From the NCBI GenBank assembly GCA_040954595.2, contig CM082585.2, positions 7,130,001 through 7,194,000 of the forward strand: a DNA stretch of 64,000 bases, given 5' to 3'. Shown piece after piece: positions 1-13,600 of the stretch. The position numbers were made by a program, and so were the translations under genes. The first letter of the stretch is position 1, and each line of letters opens with the position of its first letter. Source of the DNA: Balanoglossus misakiensis (taxonomy: Eukaryota; Hemichordata). The notes below the pieces were generated by a model. That model searched no databases. It was not told the DNA's origin and saw only the letters and a list, made by a program, of their open reading frames with translations.

Positions 1-33
<33 letters not shown>
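1..33. repeat. (AT)n microsatellite
   Basis: Pure alternating AT from the first base of the window. It probably continues beyond the left edge. Confidence 0.95.
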
Positions 34-34
<1 letters not shown>

Positions 35-1162
35 CTGGTTCGGGACTATCTATTCGACTATCTGCCGATGTGTATGTGTCTGTCTGTCTGACCGAAACGT
101 AACGAAATGTAATTTTTAAACGTCATCATCCCCGCCAGAAAGAGTAAAGACTAAACCGTTGCTATGATACACTAACCAGTATTTGCTCTCTTCCAAAATC
201 GTTCGACTGTTACATTGCCGGTGCATGAATGATGGATGTGATATCGAGTTGGGAGCTCAAACGAATTCAATTCATATTATTTCCTGGGGAATGGTAAAGT
301 CACCTTTGTTGCGTCTACAACGTACGTAACTGTTTCCGTTCTTATATAGGCAGGTTATTAATCTGACTGCGGAGATTAATTCCGCACTAATTCGAGGTAG
401 CCTTTGAACTTTGACCCAGGGTCAGGTTGCTAGGGAAGTCACGAAAAGGTGTATTCAGGAGAGCAAACACAAAACAATTAAATCTGGGCAGCGTGAGTGC
501 TACTCGTTCTACGACCACGCAACCGTGTAACAGATATTCTTGTTACGTAAATGCAGTCATTAAATTTTCGCAGTTGCACTCTGATACTAGAATGCAACAT
601 TATGGCATCTTGTAAATGAGATTTTAAGAACCTTATGCGTACTACTTTCAGTTGGCTGCAGTGTACTATCTAAGGTGATATCCCCTTGATTTGTGGAGGT
701 TGCCATGGCGTCGTCATGTGTATGTCTGCAGTAATAATACTGTTGTTAGCCAGCGGCCGTATTCCCCGACCCCCCGTCTCATTTGGCAGTGTTGTCTTTG
801 ACGTGACTGGCCACGGTGCACTGAAAGTTCTGGTCTGGCGCGCGTGGTTTACATGATGACCATCAGTTCTAGTTATGTACCCACAACTTAAAGGGGACCC
901 TCTTCTGATGAGTATTTTAATTGGGCTTTTCCAAACAGAATGACCCCCTTCCTACCATTCCATCGTGACCATTCCCAAAACTTGTTTAAACTCGAACGGT
1001 GTTCACTTTTTAAAGATGGCCTACAACAAGTACAAGTGCTTCAAAGACGAGAGTGAACTTCAGAGGACTTGCTGAGAATACAGCTTGCCATGTGACCAGC
1101 TTTTTTACCAATAGTTTAGTCCAATTCTTGACCTTTGAACTCTGACATATTTGGCGACTCAC
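34..1162. other. Non-coding or unresolved stretch downstream of gene 1
   Basis: Only short open frames with no recognisable domain. If gene 1 (minus strand) continues past 1163, its terminal exons could be here. A splice-acceptor-like site near 825 leads into a minus-strand frame that stops after about a dozen codons, which is too little to call an exon. Confidence 0.5.
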
Positions 1163-1215
1163 CTTGTTTGGATGTTCCATCATTCTGCATGTTATAACAG
1201 TGGGCATGCGTTGAC
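1163..1215 (-). CDS. Candidate short exon of gene 1
   Basis: On the minus strand a pyrimidine-rich acceptor (TTTGTTTACTCTACACAG) is followed by 53 nt and then a good donor (AAG|GTGAGT). Entered in phase 1, as the preceding gene 1 exon (2054-2237) requires, it reads open as about 18 residues containing MPTVITC and leaves in phase 0. Against it: the paralogous position in gene 2 carries a 60-nt phase 1-1 Thr-rich exon, and no convincing next exon was found. Confidence 0.25.
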
Positions 1216-2053
1216 CTGTGTAGAGTAAACAAAAAGCTATCGTCTTCATTTGCTGACCGCCAAATTTTCGATGATGTAAGCAACATATATTATATTTTTG
1301 ACATGCAAAAGCCAAATTTGTCCGAAAAGACAGTGAACATTATTTATGTGCATTATTTATTGTGCATAAACCTACGTACCCGCTATCGCAAACATAAAGA
1401 AGTTGCTCCTCGCTACCGCTGACTAAGATAGAATGCGTTGGTGATGAATTTTCTGTTGGTTGTTCAGCTAGTAACGAAAAATACACTTGGTGAGAAAATT
1501 ACAGTTAGATAGACAGTCGGCAGATTGAATTCTGTTACAAGACCATTGGTACTTATATTCAGATAAAATACAGTAAACTGTTTACATGAAACCCTCGACT
1601 GATATAGACTCTACTCGATACAGCGCCCGCAGACATCCAATATTCGAATATCGTCACACCATTCCCTTTTTGCAACGAAACAAATTTCATTGTCGATGTT
1701 GATTTTCACTCATTTTGAATTATATTAAGTTTCAGTGCCGAAAAGCAGATTGAAATCATTGCAAGTCGTCAGGAAAGTTTTAAGCCGTAGTTGTTTTTGT
1801 GCTTTCTACAAATTTTCCTGCAATATCAATCAGAACCTGACGGGCGGAAAAGTTCATTCATTTTCGGAAATCAACTCTTGCCAGAAATTACGGATTTTAG
1901 GTCTTTGAAAGGAATATATCATATTTCGCATTCAAGGCACGTATGATCCTGCTTTTGTCGGTATGCATAGAGAACAGCAGCCGTTCATTCATTATGCCGA
2001 TCTCGTAATAAGATGACGCAAGCCATCGAGCGATGCGCATAGCAGTTTCTTAC

Positions 2054-2237
2054 CTGGAAGTCTTGCGTGGTAGAAATCGATATATTTTGCCGGAGCTGAA
2101 TGCAGTGCGCCATGTTTGTCTCGATACGTTGTCAGAAGAACGCCGATGAAATGCGTTCGCTCGTGTTGGGTCTCTGTGACTTTGACCGACAAATTGAAGC
2201 TCAAAGTCACCGCTCTGAAGAGACGGACATCTCCCAG
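2054..2237 (-). CDS. Gene 1 exon: DUF11-like domain, second half
   Basis: The acceptor CTGGTTTACAG and donor CCAG|GTAAGA bound 184 nt, phase 0 in and phase 1 out. It reads LGDVRLFRAVTLSFNLSVKV and then FIGVLLTTYRDKHG. The alternating hydrophobic strands complete the sandwich begun in the previous exon. Gene 2 has an exon of exactly the same length and phases at 17794-17977. Confidence 0.75.
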
Positions 2238-4656
2238 CTGTAAACCAGATAAAGCATAGCACACATTAGGATAATCGTCAAAAAGTCGTTAATTTAGAAG
2301 AAGCGAAAACCTGTCCGCGTCGTGACAGTGTTGTTTTAACAATCGAAATTGACCACGTCCATTTTCCGATGACCAAGTTGGAGTATATTTTCGGCCGCAG
2401 TGAATTACAAATTATTATATCGAGGTTTTTCATTTGTTTTTAATTAGAATACGAATGGGGAAAGAGACTTTTAAAATATGCTCCCGCAAACGACAACGCG
2501 AGAAAATTCCTATTGCGCACATTTGTCAATATAAAATCACGGTGAAGACTTTGGGAGAAATCTCCACAGTAACTTACATGGAATTTTAAAATAGTGTCAG
2601 AGAAATCGACTGCAGGTTCCTGGTCGACGCCTTGCCACTGGGTCATTGTGTTGTACTCAACGAAAGGGGTTAATAACCACGTCAATGTAACGTTATACGC
2701 CCGGGAAGAGGAGTCGTTTGCGTGACCTATACTGGTATCGATTCGTACGTCATCCCTGAAAACAGAACGAATGGAGCATGTTTACAAGAAGCGTGTTGAT
2801 ATCGAGTGACTTAGAAAAGCTTTCAGCATTCAAATAAGAGAATGGTTTCATACCAACAGTGTCAAATTTCTGCTGTAACAAAATTCAGAACGTCAGCCCA
2901 AGTGACCAAAAATTGGATGTTACTGTGGTATGGAGTAGAAGTAGCAAAACGGAATATATCGACAAATATGACACTATCTTCATAATTATCAGTGTATTAC
3001 AGACAGACTTCACATCGCAGGAACTTGCTTACCCATTCACCACTTCATTAGGGTTAATGCCATCACCCAGACTAGGGATGATGTCTAAACGTGGATAACC
3101 AATGTCCACAAGCGGAGTGATTTGCTGGTGACCAAGCCATGTGACGTCATCTCCGTCTGCCAGGGCGCAGTGTGCCGATACGTCCACTTCCAACGTAGAC
3201 CCGTTCAAAATGCAATCCGCATCGTCAAGTACGACGTTAACCAATATGTCTAGTCTATTTTCCGCGTCACTGTTACTTCCAGAAGTGACTTGTACGTCCG
3301 TGACATTCACTTTCACCATCTGATCCGTATTGTCGATGGTCTGGTGAAGAATACCGGAATCTTGTTCTATGTTACTCCCAAAACTGGTGGTCACACCAAC
3401 TATCGGTAGTTCCACGCAGCTATTGTTTACTGGTAAACAAAATGTCACCCAGAGTGAGAATGTTCCAACGGGGAAAAATACGGAGAGAATGATTTGGGAT
3501 GTGTCTCCTGTCCAGATGGTCAACGGTGAAACACTGGGAATGCTTGATAATTCGAAAAGGACGTTCCCTTCGCTGCTTTCAGTCGTCGGTGGAGAGGTTG
3601 TCGTTTCTTTCGTCGAGGTGAAGTGTGTTGTTGCAGTGGTTGTCCTGCCTGGTGTAGTAATGCCTGTTGCTGGCACGGTTTCTGTCGTTGCGGCATGTGT
3701 CGTAGCAGATGACGACACGCGGTGCGTGGAAACTGCAGTGCTTTCTTGTACTGCAACCGCAGCGTTAGTTGTCGATGTCTCTTCCGTGGTCCCTATTACT
3801 TGGGTCGCCTCGGTCGTTGTGGCTGGGTCTGGAATAGAAAGCAATTCGGCGTTAAAAGTAGGAAGAACTATTTGCCTCCCTCCGCCAATATTACGCCATC
3901 TACAACTGTGTGGAAACGTTTGTATCAGAAAAGGTGGTATGTGTACATGGAAACATGGACAAGGACTATACACGTTACAGTCTTACCACTGTTTTTGCAC
4001 ATACAGCCACATTCGGCTGGGTGGCTACACTTCTCAGCCTTCCAGTCGTTTACATCTTGAGTGACACCGAGGCAGTTTTTGGATGGGCCGTTGTCCAGGT
4101 CGCTCTCTGACCATCCATCGACATTGGAAAAGATGTCACCTATGGACACGACGGTGCCAATGACCTCTGTCCAGACGTCTTCCGTGTCCGTGTCTGTCAG
4201 GCCAGCCCACGCATACTGCCCACTAGCGCTGTGAAAAGTTGTAATAAGCAAATATTTAAGTACACCTCTTCCTTCTGGGAAGTTACCAAGGCTATACCAC
4301 ATGTACCAAATCATGACAATTTATTCGTGATCGCCACACTTCTGACTGGCAAATCTCGCGACTCGTCATTTCAAGGGGCCGGACTAAAAATCAATAAACA
4401 ACACTTTTGTGTCGTTCAGGTTCTCAAATTGTGTAACACCGACGCAATAGTGAAGAATTAACAAACTAAAGTGTCGCCTATACTTACCAAGGGTCTGCTT
4501 GTAGTAAGTTCAGAACGTAATCTTTCTCGTCAGAATCTTGAATCCCCGCAATGTGTCCCAGGTTATTATCATTGCAGTGCGTCTCGCAGTCTGGCCACAT
4601 TAATGAGCGCTTAACAAAAGTGTAGCAGTTTCCGGTGTACCAATTTGAGCAACCTG
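2054..4656 (-). CDS. Gene 1: C-type lectin / mucin-like / DUF11-like extracellular protein (partial, 5 exons)
   Basis: Coding exons in order on the minus strand are 4656-4488, 4228-3987, 3828-3033, 2755-2578 and 2237-2054. All four introns have GT-AG ends and phases agree throughout (1, 2, 1, 2, 0, 1), giving 523 uninterrupted residues. Domain order is a C-type lectin domain (about residues 1-137), a Thr/Ser-rich linker (about 138-200), then beta-rich sandwich repeats resembling DUF11. Such architectures belong to secreted or surface proteins. A carbohydrate- or particle-binding role is inferred only from the lectin fold. The 5' exon, expected to encode a signal peptide ending in phase 1, and the 3' end were not found. 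Gene 2 at 15768-21652 is a paralogue on the same strand. The family is unnamed. Confidence 0.8.
2578..2755 (-). CDS. Gene 1 exon: DUF11-like domain, first half
   Basis: A strong acceptor (CGTTCTGTTTTCAG) and donor (CAT|GTAAGT) bound 178 nt, phase 2 in and phase 0 out. It reads GDDVRIDTSIGHANDSSSRA followed by YNVTLTWLLTPF. This is the DUF11-type pattern: Gly-Asp-x-Val, then an alternating strand, a loop with Ser-Ser, and Asn-Val-x-Leu before a Leu-x-x-Pro turn. It aligns with gene 2 exon 3, which begins GDTVGLCIAVEHTGASGSDA. Confidence 0.78.
3033..3828 (-). CDS. Gene 1 exon: Thr/Ser-rich mucin-like linker plus first sandwich domain
   Basis: The acceptor is GCTTTCTATTCCAG at 3829 and the donor is GG|GTAAGC. 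The first 60 or so residues are dominated by Thr, Ser, Ala and Pro (for example STKETTTSPPTTESS), typical of an O-glycosylated spacer. The remaining ~200 residues form an alternating hydrophobic, beta-rich domain with N-x-S/T sites and three cysteines (FCLP, SCVELP, DADC). Phase 1 in, phase 2 out, as in the equivalent 934-nt exon of gene 2. The apparent ATG further upstream in this frame is intronic: only the 3829 junction keeps phase with the lectin exon. Confidence 0.8.
3987..4228 (-). CDS. Gene 1 exon: C-terminal half of C-type lectin domain
   Basis: The acceptor CTTTTCACAG precedes a frame containing YAWAGLTDTDTEDVW, DGWSESD, NCLGV, VNDWKAEKC and ECGCMC. This is the hallmark second half of the fold: the W-x-G-L core motif, a Trp after the long loop and the last conserved cysteines. 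The usual EPN or QPD calcium/sugar triplet is not recognisable (DNGPS lies near its place), and WND is replaced by VND. Classical Ca-dependent mannose- or galactose-type binding is therefore doubtful. The donor is AGTG|GTAAGA. Phase 2 in, phase 1 out. Confidence 0.85.
4488..4656 (-). CDS. Gene 1 exon: N-terminal half of C-type lectin domain
   Basis: The acceptor TTTGTCAG is at 4657; an alternative three bases on (start 4653) keeps the frame. The donor is TG|GTAAGTAT. The exon reads GCSNWYTGNCYTFVKRSLMW, then DCETHC, GHIAGIQDSDEKDYV. This matches the start of long-form C-type lectin domains: an opening Cys-x-x-Trp and Cys-Tyr pair, Trp-x-x-Cys in helix 1, then a Gly-His-(Leu/Ile)-Ala-x-Ile strand and an Asp-x-x-Glu-x-x-(Tyr) helix 2. 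Phase 1 in, phase 2 out. Confidence 0.85.
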
Positions 4657-7600
4657 CTGACAAAGGTAGATTTGATGAATGTCATATGATGTATGTTTAA
4701 CCGTATGAACTTAACATATGATAAGTTATTGGTACTAAACGTGTAAGTTTTTTTAATTCTCTTCAGCCAGGTTTGACGGTTAGATGACGCACATGTTGAC
4801 GTGGTCATTGCCATAACGGGCAAAAAAAGTGCATCCCCCTCTTTACTGATAGTTACGGGCTAATAGAGTAAAAACCACCAGCCGCTCGCATACAGGCTTT
4901 ACGACCTCGCGTTAGTCTCCATTACACCTAACGAAGGAGCCATTTCTGTCTATTACTGCGCATCGGAAAGAGCGAAAACAACTTAACCGGAGATGGAATA
5001 CGAATGTTGTTATTGCCACCTGACTTTCCAGTTTGAAGGAAAGTATGTCAACCTAACCCGCGCATTAGTACATTGCCACTGATAAAGAATATGCTTTGCA
5101 TCGATTTTCAATAGATTCAATCTAACAAGGGCTTCCAAAACCACAACCAATTTAATGGTAGAATGACGTCCCCAGTAAATGACTTTGCACCTATACATAG
5201 CTTGACGTGCATTACTTTACAGGCAACCAGTTGCTACGGTGACTAACCAAGTCTCGCGAGATCTAGAAATCATCTGTTGTGTGAACATCTAATTCTTTAT
5301 ATTACTAATGAGTTCAAAGTCTCCTTTTGCTTAAAAGTTTTCTGATATCATCATTTGTGGTGTGACCAAATAGGAGTGGGCATTTTTTGAGCAAGTTTAT
5401 CTTCTCCACACTAATTTTTCTCTGTGATGCTGGTGATTAAAATATCGTCTTACCACAATATTCATTTTCCAAAAAAGCGGCATTGTAATATTTGTTTAGG
5501 AACACAATAACTTGATAAAACGGCCGGCTTGGTGTCGTGTTTCCGGCCGTTGTTATGGTACCATTTGAGCTGTGACGTAAAAGAACGACCTTGCCAGTAG
5601 TTGAGGTGGTCGTGTTTCTGTCCATGTATATTCATGTTCCCAGTCCGACTCGGAAATCATGTAGCCCTAACGTGCCGCTACTATAAAAGAGTAATTCTTA
5701 CTGTATAGGCATATCATGCCGAATACTTGTTTTTATTGTCGCTTCGAATTTTCCCAAATCCATATCCTGTCGGCCGGTGTTTTATGCAAACGACCACAGC
5801 GTTCTGACTATATATGCCTGTTGATAGCTGTTGAACACAACAGTGATGTACTTCTACATTTATGAAAATTTCCCTGAAATAACTGACAGGGTGAAACACG
5901 CTTTCAGGCGTGTAATTTATCTGTTGACATGGGCCCTGCTAACGTTTTAATTTCCATGTTAGTTGCCAGTTGATCAATATGGAAATGTCACGAAAATCTA
6001 TAGACGCTTAGTAATTCCCAAGTATCGGTAACCGCGTAAGAACAATATTGGAATTGTCAAGTGCCACTCGGCGTCGATCGCTTTGAGTGGTTGAAAATTT
6101 TAAAAAGTGACTCTCCCGCTTTGTAAAATAACTTAGACGTGGATGGACAGGCATCTGTGGTATAATTGGAACACCTGATAAACTTTGAGTTCAGCAAATA
6201 GCAGTGCCGCTTTAAGTCCCGTCAGCGGTGTGACCCGTAGTCAATGTACTGAGAACAAAATAGGCGGTAGACCTACCCATCTCGGTCGATTATGATTGAA
6301 TATACAAGTTTTGTGAAGACATTTGTAATGAACAGGTGATGTATCTGTTGGGGAATTTGCATAATCGAGCAAACCGAATCGTTCAGCGGCTGTTGATCGT
6401 TAAGTGTCTTCTCTAACCAAACTTAAAGACCTAACGTATCAATACTTTGAGAAATAATTCCAAGAACCAGATAACTTAGAAAGTGAGCACAAATATATGT
6501 AAAAACAAACATCCTGAATGGCAGAACGGCATATTCAAACCAAAAAAAGGTAAAACTCAAATGACCACAATTATATGGTTTCGGGAGAGCGATTGTAAGT
6601 GAAAACACGTGTTGAAATTTCGCACACGGCACGTCTATTATGGTAAAAAGGTTTTCTTTATAATATTAGTAACCTGTCGACTTCTATTTCTCGCATTTGT
6701 GTATCATTGTTCAGGATCATAATAAGAGTGCGGTTGCTACTTTATGCGACGTGAAAGTAGGTGTTTATGTAATCATTAACGGCGGAACACACATGCCACT
6801 CAAGCCGACGGCAACTGCATTCGGCCGAGCGAAAGTGTCTTCATCCGTCGCGATGTGAAAGCCGGTAATGAATCGACGGGGTGGTTCACCGTGCGAGCAG
6901 CGAGACAAAGCGAGGAAAGGAAATGAACTGAATTCGAAATAACGATCATACGATTCAACTGCGTTTATTGAAAATCTTCTGAATGCTGCTGGAGATCTTT
7001 TAAGGGGGGTTTGAAAAGCATGCGTCGTTTAATTGGCTGTTCCAGTGGAGTTTGTTTCCACGCAACGCGGAGAACGTTGAGTGGAGTGGCGCTCGTTGGG
7101 GAAGGGGGGGGGGGTAGCTAATGACGATGGCTCACGGTCAGCCCCGGTACTCCCACTTGCAAGTCGTCAAGCAAAAAAACGAATTCAAACGCTGGCTGCA
7201 TATATTAGTATCCCCATCGTGGTATTCTTAGCTTTTGTTTACTCAACCTCGTTCCCTCTCGTCTGTTTTTGCTACGATGGAGCACTTCGACGAAACATTC
7301 AGCGATGTGTAAATAACGCAAAATCAACCAACGCCTGTTGTCACGCGCAAATACTGGAGCCAACCGTTACAAAGAGGAATTTGCATTACTTGTAAATCTA
7401 AAATGACACGCAGCCTTTAGGCGCCATCTATTTTCTAGTCATGATACTTGTGTACATGGAATGAAATGACGCACGCTGGCTACTGCAGTGACGCTATATT
7501 GGATATTCTAAAGATCATTTTTCGTTCACGAATCAACAGAATTAATCTGAACGAACGGTATTGCATGGATTATGCGCAAATAAATAATTATTAGAGTGAA

Positions 7601-10600
7601 GCAATCTAAGAGAAAAGTTTAAACATGTCTAGAAAAAATAGTAAAATTGAAGGCTTCTGCCACCCTCTTTGTATAACACGTGTATTTCCGTGCGTCAAGG
7701 ATAAACCTTTGATTGGTGGGTTTGGTTATGTATGCGTATCTTGTAAATGCGTGTTCCTCCTTAATGTACGCGTTCGTGTGCAACGTATCGTTTCTTGTTT
7801 GACTGTTGGATAGAGGCAGCTGTGATTATATCCACACAATGGGCTAATTGCTCGATTTTGACTTTGCAAATAAAACGAACCGCACGGGATTGACCACGGA
7901 CATGACGCCACTGTAGCGAAAATGATTTCTAAGTGGGCCAACCAACAAACAAGTTTGGCCTCTGCCCCGGATAAATGCATTTAGCTCAGCGTCGTTCGTT
8001 GTGGATGTAGCAACTAGCGGTTGCTACGTTACCGACGGCGCGACTTTTGGTGGGATCACCTACTATTTCTACTCTTAACAGAAGAAATGTACTACTTTTA
8101 CCGTGAGAAGCTCACCCTGTCACGTGATAGGACTTCAAGATACCCGGAACATCTTACTGTGTTCCAGTGATGTTGCATTGCCATTTGGCAGATATGAAAA
8201 TTATTTATCATATATCAGAAAATTGCCTCGGAGATCATTTCCGTAATTTGCCAGCAGAAAGAACTGTGCAAATACCGAGCTACAGTTAAATCATTTAAAT
8301 TTAGTGTATTAAGTGGAATTGAACAAATGGCCGTTCAAAGTCCACCTGGGAAAAATGACACATTAAAGAGAGGCTTGCAATTATTCGGAACGTGGACGAG
8401 AATTTGTAGAGGATATAATTCTGAGATTATAATTCATGATCTTTTTACAACGTTAGCGTTATGCGACCTGGTTGTTTACTATCTTTCGTAAAAAAAACAC
8501 CCTCTATGGACAGATTTCAAACTGTAATTGCTACACATTTTCAGCGGCTGAATATTGACTTCAGCTATCATATCACTTTTAACTTTCGAATAATAGCTTA
8601 AACACAAAGTCAACAAAAACCCGTAAACGCGACCGATGGACATAATCCCAGAAACATTAACAAACCCAGCATGTTCATTTCATTGATCGGAAATAATTAG
8701 GACCGCAAACGAACCGACAGTTTACATATCAGGCGATACAATTGATGAATTCCAAGGCCGTTTCGTAAAAAAATAAAATGCTTGGTCGATTAATGCGCTT
8801 CCTGCTTAAAACTGAGTCTGAATGCCTGTGTATCAGTAAGATTAATTCCATCATGGTAACCGATGCATTGTCTTGAAAGAAGTAGAATTGACTTTGGTTG
8901 GCTTAAAGCACCGCCTATAGCTCTTCCATCGTACGACGAGACCCGATTGTTTGTTTTTTATCGTCAAAGTACCGTTACACGATACTCTGTCGTCATGGCA
9001 ACTTGGACAATAAAAAAAACTCGTTATGGCCCCTTCCATGCCTGTTCTAAAAGGCATTGAAATCGACACGCGTGTATTTCGTCATACCCAGAACCCTTCT
9101 CCGAGCGCTAAGGTTTTCCATCGGCAAAACAGATCGATATTCCGTTATTGACTGACGCACTTGCAAAACAAAAATAGATATATTTATTGCGCCGGCCAAG
9201 GATCCCTACAAGCTCTCGACTATAAATCTAGCTCGCAGGCGGAAAAGGAGACACTTTCGGCGCTATATTGATGGTACTAAATGATCACAGGAACTCTTAA
9301 AAGCGTATTATTCCGAGAAATAAACGTATATTCCGAGTAAAGGCCCTTTTATTACAAACAGTACTTCCTACTTCACACAATTTGTGCACAACAACGAACG
9401 AATGCACAGATATATAATCAGGTGACATAATCCCGCGCTACAAGCTTCGTGTCGGCGCGTGCAACATTGAGGAAAATTCGGAACTGCGATCTTGGTGTAC
9501 AAAGACAAATTTCAACATTTTCATGAAGCGGTACTGAATCAAAATGCACATATTTTTAGATTAAAAGAATTGATCATTCAATTAAATATCTCCCGTTAGT
9601 TATCAGTACAAATAGACAAATTACCTGATTGACATAAATCCAGGGTATCCTATAATACTATTAATGTTGCTCTGTATTTTACACAGATATGTGAATACGG
9701 GTGGTATGCGAGGGTGCCTTTGATGAGAAATGTGACTTTGAAAACAAATCGTGCACATAACGCCTCTTCTCTGAAATTCCATTTACACAGGGACACGTCT
9801 TGGTTGCATTTTCTTTCCCGGAAGTCAAAAACGTCATGTATATTGACGACAGGAGTTCAATATCATGTCCATGAACCAAATGAACTGACGGGCGTCCTTG
9901 TAATATATATTTTGTTTTCAGCGGCAGATGCCCTTGGTAGTGAACAAACATTTAGTAATTCGGTGATCAGTTGTACCCTTGGTCGGGCACGAATACCGTA
10001 GTCCCTTTTCGCGAAAAAGCCAAACATCCTGTTCGATACATTAACACCAATAATTGTGTTCTTTATCAAGCACATAACGTTTGCAGGATTTTTTTTCTAT
10101 CAAATATGCAGTCAAATATTTTCCTAGCATAAACATGTACAGCAGAATCATTTTGTAAACGTCTATCAATTCAGGTGTTATTTTTCGTGTAAACCACATC
10201 TGTGATTAAACACACGTATTATTTATATTGCCAAGATAAATGTTTCTGTTGGGTTATAAATTGGCATTTAATGTACCGCCTTGTGCAATGTTTGCGTAAT
10301 AATCAAAGTCATTAATCTAGCCGGTTTCCTTATAAATGCGGATGTAGGCAAATAAAACCATATGTTATTCTAAACACGTTGTATCTTTGATGCGAAATCA
10401 TGCACAGCCGTGACTAGACTAGATGTTCACAATGGAAAGCAGAAACGCGCGTTACCCTCTACGGCAGTTACTTGTAGGTAGGGCTTTTGAAGGTTGGACC
10501 ACGGACCGTGGTTGGACTAAAATATCACTGGTCACGAAACGAGAGAAGAGAATAAAAAAATGACAAATATAGGTCCCTCTCAACGCCTCTTAACATCTCC

Positions 10601-13600
10601 CATTTCCCGCGGTTTAACTTCCTGAGCAATAATACTATTCGGTCGAGACGTTTGATTGAATCTGGCATCAAGTAGGAAGAGGGAGTTTGAGAGACATCAC
10701 ATTTCATAAAGTCAGTTTTTAACGATGAAAACCACTCGACCGACAGTAAAACGTATTAGTTACCGCATGGCGAAAGAAATGTGTTTACTAGCAAAGAGCA
10801 AGATCAATGGGGATAAACTAGCGAGCTTGTTCTGCCTGCTAAATAGGCCTACAGAATTATTCGATTCGACCAAGAACATGTTTAGAGAACAATAAAACAA
10901 ATACATGAAAAGTGCAGAGAATCGACGCAATTGATTGTAAGTTCAATGTGTCCTAGTAACGCAGGCTGTACGTACTTTTCACCATATATATTTGAGATGA
11001 TTCGGATTTTATTCGAATAAAATCCACATCAGGAGTTGTAGTGAAATACATTCAGCAGCCAACAATCTCGTTATTTGTATAAAAATAATATTAATGTAAA
11101 CGAATTCATCGGTTTGTGATTTCCAATGTTTTTTTAAAATTTCTTATTCCCAAATCTCGCTATGTAGACACCAATGACCAAGCATCTAGATGTGACGTAC
11201 TTCCAAGTAAATCTTTACGTGTTTATCATATTTTTATAGTTCTTCAGCGAGCGAATTCCTATAATTGCCCATCGACATGCAATCAAAGGATACAATGCTA
11301 ATGCTGTTTAGTAAAAGTAAACATTGATCATTTTGTTCTTTCAAGGGAATCGTGCCGCATTCGACTTAATCAACTTCTGTTTCCAATATTCCTTATAACC
11401 CCTTCCTGACTGTAAAATTCCAATAACTTTTAAGTGGTGAAATTGCGGTTCGTTTTTATGACAGAATGTAAACCCTAAAATCTCCAAGGTAATTGAATTC
11501 TGCGTTCCAAACCTCTTTCACATTTTTATTAAATTTGTTTCAGAACCGTTTTTTGCATCAGAGCTTTGATGTATGTACTTTAACATCCGACAACTTGTCT
11601 GAAGTTGAAACTTTCTAGGAATAACACTGCCCCCTGGTAGACAACTTTGTCAACGCGAGGAACTAAACTCAGCGAAACCCCCGTACTCTTAACACCGTCT
11701 AAATGTAACCCCGTACCTGGGATTGACAGACTGGCTTTAACGCAATGATAATATTGCTGACTAAATAATAAAAATGAAATTGTCAATAGGTCGTCAGAAT
11801 CAGGTCTTCGTCACTGTTTAAACTTGGATTAAAATAGACCAAAAATCGTTATCACAAGTCAGTTGTGCTATCATGGTGAATCATAAGCGAAATGCCTCAA
11901 CAATCAATAGCGCGCAGCATCCACACATATGCAAGGGCAGTAATTTTTTTGAATCGTGAAAGAACCTCTGTGTTTTGACAACCCTTTGAAATGTATACAG
12001 AATTTCAGGATGAGGAGATACGGAAAACGTTTTCCCATGACAATGTGAGTTCAATTCTGCTGGCGACAAGACTTGCTTTTCCGAGATGCAAACACGTTAG
12101 ACACTAAACGTTGTTATTGATTTTGAATCCTAACACGCCGGGAGAATACAACAGGTGAACGACGAGAATTAGTCATCAACGTTTAAAACAAAACTGTCTT
12201 CAAGACGGTAGGGAAGTAAATGCTTACGACAGGGGAAAATGTTGCAAATTATAATGTAATTAGCGTTAATGCTGGGGATCTGCGCCGTGTTAACAACGGT
12301 AACCCAGGAAATGTTGCACAGCGACAAACGCGTGATGAGAATTCCTAATGCAGTTGATAAGGCTGCGACTACTACTAGACGAGCTGTTTGCTCTCGTTCG
12401 AGGTGATGTGCTGTTCAAAATGAGTGAACCTGGGCCCAGTTGTTGTACACCCACCTGTCGTGTGCGGTACCATTTGATGGACGAGATAGGCAACCAGCAA
12501 CGTCACGTACATTTTTCCTACCATCGCTGCGCCCGTGGGAATTAGCGCACTTGTTCGAAGCAGTGCACGCTGGAACTAATGAAACAGTAATGCAGACACT
12601 CGGCGGAAAGCTCCTTCGGAATCCGTATCTTGGAACGACATGTACACAATAGACCGGGGGCGCTCTTTTCCCAAAGGCATAACGTGATGAAGTGTGTGCT
12701 GGGTTTGTTTGCGTGATAACCACGTGATTCGATAAAACACTCTAAAGGAAATCTGAACCTGCTTGTTCGCTCTATTCATTGCCATGGTTATGATGTCATT
12801 TGGCGCACGAAGTTCAAATACATAGATAGTATTTTGCGTTGCTAGGACAATACATTTAAAATAGATTTAAAATAATATCTACATTTCCTGGAATGACAAT
12901 AGATTGTCTCTGTCTCGTTGTCAACCATGCCGGACGCCGGATCCAATTCGTGCTAACAAATGTTTCCATAATGTCTCAGACATTTTAAGGTTATTGTTTC
13001 CCGTGTCCGTTGCTATTCTCTTAAGTGACGTCTTACTTGATGGCTTATCGACGAAATACATTCTGACTTCCCGGATATTAGTCATTATTTAATATATTTA
13101 CTTTTTGTCTGGTTAACAGTTTATGAAAATCGTACAGGGTCTTTCACGCATGCGCCTGCTGTTCACTTCGTAACTCTGGTTGCAAGAATTTCAAAATTTC
13201 TTCACTATAAACATTTCCTGTTTATTCCAAGGTGCGCTGCAGCGGCCATTTGGTTCTACGGCGCAATTTCAGTCAGCGCAAATTTGGATTATGAAAGGTT
13301 ATTAAAAAATAATATATTTTAATTATTTCAAGTTTATAGGTTGCAAACCGCTTCGCAAACCCGGAACGAAATTTCCGCCACCGTCACGAATGACACTCCC
13401 AATCAAATGTTTTCATTCGACAATGTACGTTCCCCGTATTTCGGATGGGCGGGAAAACCCTGTTTTCAGATATAACAGTTGAGATCGGTGCTTTCCTTAA
13501 CGCGAATGTAAGAGACGTATTCATCTGGCGACGGAAGCCGGCACTAAAATGCTCCATTGAATGTACGGCTGTATGAATTAATGATAAACAGTGCGCATTG

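Noticed and set aside
3369-4064. 231-codon plus-strand open frame, Val-rich
   Set aside because: Antisense shadow of the Thr-rich gene 1 exon; Val codons mirror Thr/Asn codons. The minus-strand model has splice sites and domains.
5437-5625. Minus-strand frame starting MDRNTTTSTTGK and ending at a GTAAG donor, considered as the missing first exon of gene 1
   Set aside because: No hydrophobic signal core, and an in-frame stop lies two codons upstream of the ATG. Phase alone is not enough.
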